Source of the DNA: Seiridium cupressi
Taxonomy: Eukaryota > Ascomycota > Sordariomycetes > Amphisphaeriales > Sporocadaceae
Direction of reading: 5' to 3'
Assembly: GCA_036674765.1 (NCBI GenBank)
Contig: JARVKI010000031.1
Coordinates: 62,001-126,000 of the forward strand
DNA length: 64,000 nucleotides
Shown here one piece after another: positions 54,201 through 64,000 of this stretch (within the stretch, counting starts at the first letter, position 1; each line of letters starts with the position of its first letter). The notes under the pieces were generated by a model. That model was not told where the DNA came from. It did not search any database and saw only the letters and a list, made by a program, of their open reading frames with translations. A program made the translations under genes and the position numbers.

Positions 54201-56960
54201 CTAGTTCGCCTTTGCGTTGGTTCGCCCCAACGAGTTGCGACACATCGGCAACAACCGCAATGGTTGTTCACGATCAAGTCATTCAAACTTATCTCTTGCC
54301 GAAGAGCATTGGCACCCGCGGGAATAGAATGGGATGAATTGTCTATCCCAAATTGTCGCAGTCAATCGGTCGCCATGTTCATGAGGTGAGATTGCGTCAT
54401 AAAACTACCCCCTCAGCAAGCACGCTTCATCCAGGAATTTTATGCTCGGTCTCATCATGATGAGTTGGAAAACAAATTCAAAACAACAAATCAGAATACC
54501 CAGATTCCTCGACACTCTTCCGGCAGCCGAAAGAAGATGGCTGATACGGGGATTTATTAACTGGCAGCACCAATACTTCTACCGATTGTTCTGGACCAAG
54601 AGATCGTCGCTCCGTGTGGCACAAGGAAAGTTGCAACACCCATTATGCCCCCTGGTTACCCTCATGACTGTTGATAAATCACGCGGCCGTCCCGTGGCTT
54701 ACCACTGCCCCGGAATCCTTAGGTGCTAAAGCTACCCCTGCACCTAACGAAGCAAGGAGATCTTGAGGACTAGTTAGGGCCTCTCGATGCCAAACCACGC
54801 TATGGCCCAGCCCGTCTTTCGGAAACTCTATCTGCTCACGAATTTATGCGATTTATTTTTGCCGCGCACAATCTGCGTTAATTCATGGTACGACCAAGAT
54901 TTTATAACTGTGAGCTTGGAACCGATTCCCCGCTTTCGACGGTGTCGATAGCCTCCTCTCGGTAGCACCGCGAGACATCTAAACTCGGGACTTGACCCTA
55001 TAAAGCTAGCAAGGACCAATCAGAGACGACGAGCCGGAAACACAGGATGACATTGTAACAACTATGTATCTTCTAGTATTAGAAAGCGGCAGCCGCTTGA
55101 GTCCCCCAGTGCTCTTCAGAATCCTGCGGTTATCTCGGTGCCGTACCCGATCAGTTAGGTCGTACATGGTATGGAGAACATCATTAAGTCGAGTAAGGCT
55201 GACTTTAGCGAGTTCTTCATGGCGTCACGCTCACCGATAGTCCCTCTTTGGGCCCGAATTCACATACAAGATACATGTATGCAAACATAGCAATGGTCAC
55301 GGCTGCCTGCCCGTAAGCTATACCTACGCCTCTAGTGGCGGGTACTGGGCACCGGTATTCATTTGGCGCGGCGTCGCAATGCAATTACCGTCTGTCCACG
55401 CAATGAATTCGGCGTAGGCTGAAGGATTGCCTGATGCTTGATAACCTCTGACGCGCCAGATCGGCATTATCATACCGAACGTGCCGGATCCTCGATCTTA
55501 GTATTTGGAGAGACCACTCACTCCACCAGACATTAAAGTAGACGTATTAAGATGGCTAGTCACAGTCATCCGTCATGTTTCCGTGCGGGAGTATCTGGCT
55601 TGTTTTGCCTGTTACAACGATTATTGATCTCCATTGATCTACACTACCCTACCTGCGGCTGCAGGAAATCCCCCGACCTGCGACAACTATAGAGATTGGT
55701 ACTTTTCGGACGATCAGCAATGTCAGAAGCAACGTGCATGTACCAGCATATCTGCGCTGGAGCTGGCACAGTAAGCCGAGCATGCCATGCCTGGTTGCTG
55801 CTCCCCAATTCATCACCATTCGTGGGTCTGGTCTTGATCGGTGCTTCCAGGCTCCCATCAAGTCCACATCAACAACACCTAAGTCTAGATCTTCTTGTTA
55901 AAGTTGCCCGTCAAGCAGACAAGAAGTTTGTTTACCAAGTCAGTCACCACGCCGCTGCAGGTACGGTCTGAGCTATGTCTGCATGGAAGATTGATTGGAA
56001 CCGGGTTCTGCGGTTTGAGTTCCCTGCTGCCGACGTTGTGTCAGTCTTTGAAATTATTGGACCGTCGAATAACCTTTGTTGGGGAATTTCTTGTTTCACT
56101 GAGCTTGGGCGCATGTGATTTCCTGCTTGCTGACAGGACGCCATACATTGGATCTTGCGCAACGTGGAAGCGAAATCGAAATCTTGCAATGTCTGACTAA
56201 AAACAGAGAAGGGCCTTCACAATCTGATGGAAGCTTAGCATTATCAATTACGGACATAAGCCGTGTGCAGTCACGACAGATTGTACTTCTGGCCTATCAT
56301 CCGGGCTAGCTACACCCCCCCTTGTCTGGACGGTGCAAAGAAACATTGCCCGGCGGTGACAGGGCTCCTATGAAGCCGGGCTCTCCCCCAAACTTCACGA
56401 GCTCGCTCCACAGTGGAGTGGTTGAAACGCCGGAGCCCCTCAATGACGTAGCTGCTCAACACGATGGTTTTGCTGCAGCTGCATGTCTCGGCTTCTAAAT
56501 GCATGCCCTCGTTGACAAATCAAAGGTTAAGGCTCGAGCCGCCTGCACAATACTTTCCTCGGTCTTTATTTTGTGAAAGCTCTCGACGCCTGCGTATTTT
56601 CAATCCCCATTGGCGTCATCACAGACACGGCAATTGCACCAAAAAGAAAATAGTGCTCGGCTTCGAAAGCCCCCGTGGTCAAGAAGCCATCCTTAGCAGC
56701 GTTGGACCGAGTTAAGTCCTGCCCCGCGACAGTCTTGGCACCCAGCTGCCTGGGAGCGGGCGGAGGCTCAAGAGGCGAACTAAAAGATAATTCCACTGAT
56801 AGCAAACTCGATGAGTGATATCGTCAAGATAGAATAGAAGAAACCTCTATACCAGACACAACGACCGTAGTATTGTGGCGGCCCATTTCATACTATATCC
56901 TCACACGTGTAAATTATACTCACAACCTTGGGAAACCCCCGCATCGATAACCTTCTCATC
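51202..56960. other. 5.8 kb gene-free region upstream of two divergent genes
   Basis: Lies between the starts of the C2H2 gene (minus) and the DUF3602 gene (plus). The proximal 1.5 kb beside the C2H2 gene is purine-rich on the plus strand (about 51740-51830) and probably includes a long 5' leader. No frame over 170 codons occurs and none shows a domain. Frames at 52649-53107 (minus) and 54442-54729 (plus) are not convincing. I saw no transposon ends, tRNA box or tandem repeat. It may hold extended regulatory sequence or non-coding transcripts. Confidence 0.5.
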
Positions 56961-57572
56961 ATGGCCGACGCATATCGCAAGGTAGGCCGCGGCGGAGCCG
57001 GCAACTTCTACTCGCCCAAGGACGTCGAGGAAGCGACCAAGGCGTCATCCGACGATCTCGAGGCGCAGAAGCCGGCTCCCGCGGACGAGCTGCCATCCGA
57101 CCCTGCAGAAGCGCCCAGAAACCAGCCACCAGCCGCCGCATCCGCAACGCCGGCTTACGCGCGCACCGGCCGCGGCGGCGCCGGAAACTTTGTTGGCCCG
57201 CTCACGGCGTCTTCGTCCAGCACCAGACCGCCCTCGCACTCCCAGCAGCCACGCCCGGCCACGGTACACTCGACGGGGAACCAGTCCTTCGCGCAGTCCT
57301 CGGGCCCCGCCGACCCGGCGGGTCCCTTGTCGACGGGCGCGCAGAGAGCGCCGCCGAGGGCAGGGCTCACAGGGCGGGGCGGCGCGGGCAACTGGGCTAG
57401 TACCGAGGACCAGAAGACGGTCGATAAGGAGCAGGAGCGCAAGAGGAAGGAGGCGATCGACAAGGGTGTCTTTGACGATGTGAAAGCAGGGCTGAAAGAG
57501 CCGGGTCGCGCGCACACGAGAGTCCATCCGCATGGCAGAGGGGGAGGGCCTAGGGGGTTAGAAGAGTCTTGA
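56961..57572 (+). CDS. DUF3602 (Par32-like) protein with GRGGAGN repeats, 203 aa
   Basis: An intronless frame from ATG 56961; the frame is open to 56928 but only from a TTG. Three copies of GRGGAGNF/W occur (near residues 9, 77 and 145), with a decayed fourth at the C-terminus (HGRGGGPRG). This is the hallmark of the DUF3602 family. The spacers are Pro/Ala/Ser-rich and disordered, and a charged helix (EQERKRKEAIDKGVF) follows the third repeat. In yeast the relative Par32 is a phosphoprotein that inhibits ammonium transporters under TORC1-Npr1 control; carrying that role over here is inference. High GC and strong codon bias contrast with the flanking DNA. Confidence 0.88.
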   Translation: MADAYRKVGRGGAGNFYSPKDVEEATKASSDDLEAQKPAPADELPSDPAEAPRNQPPAAASATPAYARTGRGGAGNFVGPLTASSSSTRPPSHSQQPRPATVHSTGNQSFAQSSGPADPAGPLSTGAQRAPPRAGLTGRGGAGNWASTEDQKTVDKEQERKRKEAIDKGVFDDVKAGLKEPGRAHTRVHPHGRGGGPRGLEES

Positions 57573-58407
57573 TGTTGATCATAATTGACGACGAGCCCGG
57601 AGCTCGGATCAAGTAGGCATGGGATGTATACCTGGGTTGGGACGTTCTTACACGACCCCCAAGTGTTTCCGATACTGGAGCAGAATGGGTATACAATGCG
57701 CCCAGCTGGTTGTAGGACTCTGGTCGAAGCGGTAGGCGGGGTCATAATGTAACATAGGAACTAGAAATAACAACAGTTGCCATTTCATCAACACTGGCTT
57801 CTTGGTTCGGGGAGCATTCCACAAACCCTGTACGGGCTTGCTAGTATCATACAGGACAAATGCGAGACCACCAATGTCTATAAGTGATCATAAGGACGCC
57901 AAATTTGTGTAGCACGAAGTGCAATGCTCCATCTCAAAGACTTCATGCTTACCACTGATGGTCAAGGTGACTGAACGGAAAATGATGTCCATACGCAGTC
58001 AGACACGCGGCTCTTGTGGCTCTTATCAAGCCATAAGATCCTAGCTACTGGCCATCGCCTACACTCTCGAACACACCAAGGCTCAGCTGTGATCATGGTC
58101 CCAGAGGTGATTCAGAGATGCGGTTATGGCACCCTAGGCCTTCGAACAGTCTCAATGTCATAGAACTGGTGGTCACAAGCTCCCCCGTCATAAAGAGAAA
58201 CAGGCCCAAACATGCCTTTCTGCGAGGCAGTGTATCACTATGAAGTCACTTTTCCATCTTGACCAAATATCTACGTAAGCCCCCAACGCCGGTAGATGCC
58301 GAAAAACCAAAAGCAGATCCCGGGAAACGCCATTTTCATGAATCTCGATTCTCTTGGGACTTCGTCGGCCCATCCGCATTAGATCTCCGAGTCGCAACGA
58401 ATTCTCT
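57573..58407. other. Intergenic between convergent genes
   Basis: 835 bp holding the 3' ends of the DUF3602 gene (plus) and RLP24 (minus). The minus-strand frame extending to 58188 is an out-of-frame read-through of an RLP24 intron, not a gene. Confidence 0.6.
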
Positions 58408-59386
58408 TTACTCGGAATCGACTTCCATATCTCCGTCGGGCGCAAACTCGACACCACCATCGGTCCTGACCTTCTGACGGATCTTCTCCTTTCCAAACAA
58501 CTTGTTTGTCGCCGTGGGCAGCACGTTCTGCTCTTCGAGTCTTTGGATCTCTTCCTGATCCAATCCCTGTTCCAGAGCAAGTCTCCTCTTCTCGCTTCCG
58601 CGCAGTCTTGGGAGCAGGTGGCTGTGAGTCTGGACCAACTTGCGGGCGTCGGCGAGCTCCCTGGCACGCTTCCCTGCCATGCGTCTGCGGTAGAATACCC
58701 TTTCGCGCTTGCTTCGGATCTCCTGGATGCGTTCCATGGCCTTGAGAGTCCTGTGACAGTCCGTATCAGTGATCTGATTTTCCAAGAGAAGCTGAGGACA
58801 AATATGATGGAGACAACATACTTCTGGACCAAGTCTCTATTATACCGTACAGGTACATTCCTGCGAGCCTCCAGCTGGAGCGATGAGTCCACGGTCATTT
58901 CCTTGCCTGCTGATTTACGGAAGGCCTTCGTCCACGCAAGTTTGCGCGGGTTACGCTTCATTCTACAAGAAGAAAGTAATTAGCAATCTGGGAAACAAGG
59001 GAAGAAATCGGCGGCTATGTGACAAATATCGTGGGGCTTCGAGTCGTTCTTGTGAGCCTTCAGGACGTTGTCGACTTTGTGCTGTGGAAAGTACATGGTT
59101 TGACAACCATCAGAAGGAATGACAAAGCCTACTTGAAGTTCTTATGACACTCTATGAATCACATTAGCACGACCGAGATACACGTGGGTATTATAGAGGG
59201 TTAACGGACTGCTGCGGCAAAATCTGAAGCTTTTGGCGTCGTTACGTATAAATGTAATTCCCTGATGAAAAGTCATGGTTAGCGAGTGGTTCTCGAGGGA
59301 TGGCGGAAGCTTCCGAGGGCGGGTTCGCTCACCTTGCCCGGGTAGGCAGGACGACTGCAAAAGAAACATTGCTCGATTCTGACCAT
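58408..59386 (-). CDS. RLP24: Ribosome biogenesis protein Rlp24, 202 aa
   Basis: Five exons, complement(join(58408..58750,58822..58962,59133..59151,59210..59261,59333..59386)); phases close exactly (609 nt). Exon 3 is only 19 nt. The N-terminal L24e zinc ribbon is built from three exons: Cys7 and Cys10 (CFFC), [15 protein letters not shown] (Cys33), and KCHKNFK (Cys37), followed by [16 protein letters not shown]. The C-terminal extension ([18 protein letters not shown] and an acidic end, MEVDSE) distinguishes Rlp24 from ribosomal L24. Family role: nucleolar pre-60S factor that occupies the L24 site, recruits and stimulates the AAA-ATPase Drg1, and is then exchanged in the cytoplasm. It is head-to-head with TIM14. 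The donor after exon 2 (GTCCGT) is weak but forced by protein continuity. Confidence 0.95.
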
Positions 59387-59710
59387 CTTGGCGACCGAAG
59401 AGGTTCTTCGCTAGAGTATCGTCGCTTCTGGGGTGGTGGTTATCCAGTCGTGGTGTTGAGCAGAGGAAGCGCTAGAACAGATGGTTTATCGATTGCCAAT
59501 TCCCAAAAAAAATTCGGGACCCTGCGAGCTGGCAGACGTGGGGCAGGCACGAAGTGGGCTACGGTTTGTTCGTGCTCATTGGCCAGCGGAAAATCTCGGC
59601 GCCCGGGAGCTCGCCTTTGAATGGCTCGTGCGTCTAGAAATTCGTTTGGTTAGCTGCAAGATGCTCCATCGTTCTCAGGGCGAATATCAAGACACAGCAA
59701 GCAAATCGCC
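59387..59710. promoter_or_regulatory. Bidirectional promoter interval RLP24 / TIM14
   Basis: Only 324 bp separate the two ATGs, which face away from each other. Both are housekeeping genes (ribosome assembly and mitochondrial import), so a shared promoter region is likely. I assign no specific site. Confidence 0.6.
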
Positions 59711-60151
59711 ATGGCATCAACACTAGCTATCGGGGCCGGAGTCGCAGTGGCCGCCTTCCTTGTACGTTGCTGACGGTTTCATAACTCGCATTTACATGTC
59801 ACTAACAACGATTCACCAGGGCCGAGCAGGAGTTGTCGCATGGAGGCGATCTCGAGGCGGAGTTGGCGCGCTGGGCAAAGCCTTTTACAAAGGTGGTTTT
59901 GAGCCCAAGATGAACAAGCGCGAGGCTTCGTTGATCCTATCTCTCAAGTACGAGCCGCCCAGAACACAAATCTGACAGGAATAAAGGAAAGCAATGCTGA
60001 CACAATCGACAGTGAGCGCGCCATTACCAAGGACAAGATCCGAAAGCAACACCGTACACTCATGCTCCTCAACCATCCTGATCGAGGTGGGAGCCCGTAT
60101 TTGGCAACGAAAGTCAACGAGGCAAAGGAGTTCTTGGAGAAAAACTCATGA
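59711..60151 (+). CDS. PAM18: Mitochondrial import motor J-protein Tim14/Pam18, 105 aa
   Basis: Exons 59711..59761, 59820..59947, 60013..60151. Introns of 58 bp (GTACGT...CCAG) and 65 bp (GTACGA...ACAG, CTGAC branch) give one frame of 318 nt. Residues 3-20 form the single membrane anchor ([18 protein letters not shown]). The matrix segment carries [20 protein letters not shown], then the J-domain with the HPD motif at 81-83 ([20 protein letters not shown]). The length equals that of fungal Tim14. Role: inner-membrane subunit of the presequence translocase-associated motor, stimulating mtHsp70 (Ssc1) ATPase together with Pam16. The acceptor used for exon 3 was chosen because the earlier AG (59979) leads into a stop. 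Confidence 0.96.
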
Positions 60152-60780
60152 TAATGCGGGTGGACGGATGCTTCTTCAGGGGCTAAGGGCCGGGCTGTAA
60201 ATATTTGTACAATATGGGCGGCATGTACAAAGCGACGGCGTTCAAGGAAGAAAGGGTCATATTGCATGGTAATGGTTGTTTTTGGTTCATGGCCATATGT
60301 ATTCATCCTGCGGAATACAGTACTGCCCAATTAGAGGCAAGATCTCTTCTCGACACCTCCAGCCAACAAATCTTAGCAAATCTCTTGTGTGAAAAGGGCA
60401 CGAACGTCAAGATTCTTGCCATGTTGCCAAAATGCAAATACGCGTTTGAAAGATAATCCTCCCAATTCAGGTCCGTCCTTTGCTGAAGAGACAAGCTAGG
60501 CATTCCTCTCTCTACACTGTGGACGAGCTTGCTGCGGTGGTTTATTGGTGTCACCTTACCATTCCTGGTATGGGATAACGTTCTGGGTCGATGCTGCTGG
60601 CAGCGCTAAAAAGTCAGTATTGTGAGATCATGGACACGCTTCCCATTTCTTTGACTTACAAGCAGGAACGCTCTTTGCTTGCGACTTAACCGGGGGTCCG
60701 CCATCGTCCTGCTCTCCGTCACTCCATTCTTCGAGCCTAAGCCTATTAGTAAACGTGTGGCTACAAACAACAGGTATATC
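60152..60780. other. Intergenic between convergent genes
   Basis: 629 bp with the 3' UTRs of TIM14 (plus) and the Gfd2-like gene (minus). Nothing else is seen. Confidence 0.5.
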
Positions 60781-62572
60781 TTACTTGGCGTCAAAGTCCC
60801 ATCCAGCTTTCTCTGATTCTGTCACGGGTCCTCCAGTCTTCTTTGCGACAGCCATAGCAAGCATGGCCCGAAGTGTATACATAGCATCATTACCAGCATT
60901 GTGGAAATGATGACCCGGCATACCGAGTTCCCTGCACAGGAACTCCAGCGATCGTCCATTTGTGGAGAACTGAAGGCGCTGAAACATGTCCTTCGTGTCA
61001 ATCTCGTCAAGAAGCTGGTCAAGATCCCACATGCTGTAACCTAAGTTCTTAAGATACTTGAGGTCTGCAATAGCATCGTGGCCGACCATGACAATGTTGC
61101 TCTTGTACTTGCTGCCGGATTCGCCAATCAGCTCGCTAAGCCGCCGGCATACATCCTTGCGGGCGATGAACTCGCTTTGACTATGATGATTTTTTTTTTT
61201 TTTAGCTTCTGTGTATTATTTCGGAGACTATCACATACCCGAAGTTGTAAGAATCCGGACAACCTTGAACATATCGGCTATTGACGAAGGTCCGATACTC
61301 ATTGATGCGGAGGTGATAGGCTTGGATGTGAGGGAGCCAATTCTTGCCATGCTCTCCCGGTGGAACGTCCTCGATATCCTTAGTATCTAAAATCGCCAAA
61401 CCGATCTCTGTGATGATGGATGCGTTCATCTCATTTGCTTCGACGTCAACGCAGACGAATTTGACCGCCGACTCCATCTTATACGGACTCGGGAGGGCCA
61501 CGTTCCAGCCAGAATTAGTGGCGGCTAGGCAAGATGTCAACTTCATATCACACTACTGGCAATACTTTGGTCCTACGTACCGGAATAAGGTACGAGACTT
61601 AGCCGTTGTCGAAGTCCCAAATAGCGCTGAACTCGCTTGATGGTCTGACCCCAACTCTTCTGACGTATCAACATCTTGAGGCGCTGCTTCTCGGGGTCCT
61701 TCTTGGACTTGGATGACTTGACGGAGCCGTAAATCCGATCCATTCTCTGCTTGAAGAGTTGCAAGCTCTTGGCATCAAGCTTACTCAAGTCATCCAGAGT
61801 GGTTCCAAGTGTACTCTTCAAGTTGTTGTACGTCTTGCTGTCTTTGATCCTTCCCATAAAGCGAGGTCGTGGAAACTGCTCAAAAAGAATCTCGAACGGT
61901 TCGCTATTTTGGCCATCGGGTATTCGTAGATCAAAGCCGAGCTCAGAGTTGATATCTCGCAAAAGCTGTGCCAACTGAGCAGTAGGGACCAGGATAAGAG
62001 GGTCCCGTCGCTCGTAGGGATCACGGATGAAATACCTGGCAATGTATCAGTGCGGTGTTTGATTATTCGGGGAAGGTGACTGCAGTTCTAGCTTGATATG
62101 AAATGACTTACATATCCCATGACCGACCTGTGAAGAGATTGTCTCTGAACCATTCGCTGGCCTTGAATAGCTTTAGTATGGTAGAACTTTAAACCAAGGC
62201 TGTACTTGTACCTACTTTCTCACCCCGGGCTCTTCCCACAAACAGGCGAGGGTAGGCCTGTATCAGCTTGAACGGGCACAGAGCCAAGCCCGTGTCAACC
62301 TTTTCACCTCTCATCAGATTGCAAGGTTGAAAGCTAACACCTGAGCTTGTTTGTATCACAGGCTGGGCGGGGTGCAGTAATCGGTTTCGGGCAGTGAGTG
62401 CTGCCGAAATTATCAATATCATAGCTAAAGCAAGTCAAAATATAGGTGACTCACAATTACGAGATGGGTCTTCTCGTGACGGCTGGGATTGCCCTGCGGA
62501 ATGACTACGGTTGACTTCAGCCATGGTGATAACATTATCCTCAACATCGCTCATAGATTGATTTCGCGACAT
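60781..62572 (-). CDS. Gfd2/YDR514C-like protein with DEDDh exonuclease-type fold, 500 aa
   Basis: Six exons, complement(join(60781..61180,61239..61524,61581..62035,62112..62170,62216..62400,62455..62572)); total 1,503 nt with all phases closed. Introns are 45-76 bp. The region around residues 85-190 (ALCPFKLIQAYPRLF, SWDMYFIRDPYE, LVPTAQLAQLLRDI) is the N-terminal half typical of fungal Gfd2/YDR514C homologues. The C-terminal RNase H-like domain keeps all residues of a DEDDh 3'-5' exonuclease: Asp299/Glu301 in CVDVEANE, Asp407 in GHDAIADLKYL, and His461/Asp466 in HNAGNDA. Yeast Gfd2 was found as a high-copy suppressor of an mRNA-export (dbp5) mutant, so an RNA-related role is plausible, but activity is unproven. 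The start at 62572 is the first ATG of an exon that is open further 5', so an upstream exon is possible. The 45-bp intron is the least certain. Confidence 0.88.
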
Positions 62573-64000
62573 GTTATTCGCTTGGTCGGGGCTGGGGGAA
62601 TCCTTGCCGCCGGTGGCAGGAGCATTGATGTCTGAACGTCGGCTCTCAGAGATGCGCGTCCGCCTCGATCTGGCTTCCAGACTTTGATTGCTATCAGCTA
62701 TGTGGCCTTCGGCCAGTAGACGGTTTAAATTATGCTGGATGAGCAGTGGCTTGGGCGAGGAGAGATGATTCGTGGGTTCCTACGCTTTCCGGGACGAGAG
62801 AAATGTGAAGCTGATGTCTTGGTCGTGATGATTGTGAATCGAATTGCAGTAGTGTGGTTGTGGAGGAAATGTTTGGGAGGAGGACCGACCCGCAGGAGCT
62901 TGTGGTCGTGTTGTATTGGAATGTGAAAAACAGATAACGTTTTGCCTTGGAACGACAAGGATATAAAATCCCAAACAATTTCTGATCTCTCTATGTACAA
63001 ATAGTAGCCTGTCTGCGTTATTGGCAAGCGCCGACTTGGCAGTTATATGACGTGGTTACATTGTCCGAACAAGTGAAAGGGAAGTCGCGACTCAGGCGTT
63101 TTGGTCCCGTTAAGGGCAGTTTCTATAATTCGTAGAGCTGTTTACAACAGCGCATTTGTACATGAGTCCACCATGAGGAGAGAAGAGGGTCTAGCACTGA
63201 CTACATTCTGCACTTGATCCGACATGAGACAATCATTGTCGATTATTTTATGTATGGTCCGCGCCTGCCGCAAGCCGACGGCGTTTGTCACATAAAATCA
63301 GCTCGGAGGAAATCCAATCAAATGGGAGATCAGTAATGATACAAACCAGAAGAAGGCACAGTTAGCGGAGTAACTTTCTGGGTCTTTTGCTGGTCATAGT
63401 CATTAGCCTGCACAATAAAAGGTTGAAGGGCAGAGTTTTGAGCTTTGGTGTTCTTATTCTCTACTCTTGGATAGCCCATTGTCAAGTCATTATGGACTAT
63501 ATCTGACATTGGCATTGTAGCAACCGCTGAAATTGGATCTCTACCGGAGTCGCTTTAAAGTGCATTGGACTAAAGCGTCTAAGTTAATTTTACCTACCGT
63601 TATCAGGCATCCTCATGCGCTTATTGTATTCAAGTTTTGTATGGTACGTTGAGGACTGTACTATGATGGTTTGTTCTCATAACAAGTTACTTCTTCATTT
63701 TTAAGACTTTTATTACGAGCAAGTCTTACTTATACCATACCATATAATACGAACTCGCTTCCCAACTCGTTGTCTCTCGATGACATCTTCCTAACTTCTG
63801 CAGATAACATCCCAACTCCAGACCAATAGATTATGACCCCTCTCAATCGATTCACGAACAACTGGATTGGGTGCAATCTCTTCACCAAAGTCTTAAAGCC
63901 AACCTTTCCGCATCCCTAATAACATGGGCATCCCGGGGAAGTGGCTACAGGGACCATAATGAAGCCGCTTAACTCGAATGTAAGTTTTTCAAGAACTGCC
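62573..64000. other. Terminal intergenic region
   Basis: The first ~200 bp continues the open frame of the Gfd2-like first exon (reading LLIQHNLNRLLAEGHIADSN) until a TAG near 62779, so it may be leader or part of an earlier exon. A 61-codon minus-strand frame at 63330-63515 with a true ATG (MPMSDIVHNDLTMGYPRVEN) is too short to support. The remainder to 64000 shows nothing. Confidence 0.45.

Noticed and set aside
58188..58961. Long minus-strand frame starting [10 protein letters not shown]
   Set aside because: Only its first ~47 codons are real (RLP24 exon 4). The rest reads through an intron into the wrong frame of exon 5.
61181..61238. Poly-T run as a possible Pol III terminator
   Set aside because: No A/B boxes upstream on the plus strand, and it lies inside an intron of a well-supported gene.

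Overview
The window looks like chromosomal DNA of a filamentous ascomycete (Pezizomycotina, most likely Sordariomycetes). Genes carry several short introns (about 45-180 bp) with GT donors, CTAAC/CTGAC-like branch points and AG acceptors. The families are typical of that group: fungal-specific transcription factors, a Clr5 relic, a DUF3638/DUF3645 giant protein, a PL20 glucuronan lyase and an ING-PHD protein. No operons, CRISPR arrays or rRNA were seen, and no tRNA was recognised by eye. All gene models were spliced by hand, and every model was checked for codon-phase closure.

Left part (1-16 kb) is accessory. It holds the 3' end of an unknown gene, a zinc-knuckle protein with internal repeats, a decayed ankyrin-repeat gene, and a 100-bp segment present twice. 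Next come a short-chain dehydrogenase head-to-head with a Fungal_trans_2-type regulator, a Zn2Cys6/DUF3425 transcription factor, and a secreted glucuronan lyase.

Middle (16-42 kb): a RasGAP of the S. pombe Gap1 / Aspergillus GapA type, a metal-dependent amidohydrolase, and then a ~10 kb, seven-exon gene for a ~3,170-residue DUF3638/DUF3645 protein. That protein carries what I read as a superfamily-2-helicase-like ATPase core. Its reading frame is broken by an apparent 1-nt loss at 34,741. An aldo-keto reductase, a decayed Clr5/TPR gene and a LITAF-domain membrane-associated protein follow.

Right part (43-63 kb) is mostly conserved: an ING-family PHD protein whose PHD finger is split by a stop-free 153-nt intron, a multi-span membrane protein, a C2H2 regulator behind a ~5.8 kb gene-free region, and a DUF3602 (Par32-like) protein. 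RLP24 (ribosome biogenesis) and TIM14/PAM18 (mitochondrial import) are divergently transcribed from a 324-bp interval. A Gfd2/YDR514C-like protein with a complete DEDDh residue set ends the gene series.

The genes do not form one pathway. The only plausible local partnership is the dehydrogenase-regulator pair at 7-10 kb. The best candidate for undescribed biology is the DUF3638/DUF3645 giant.
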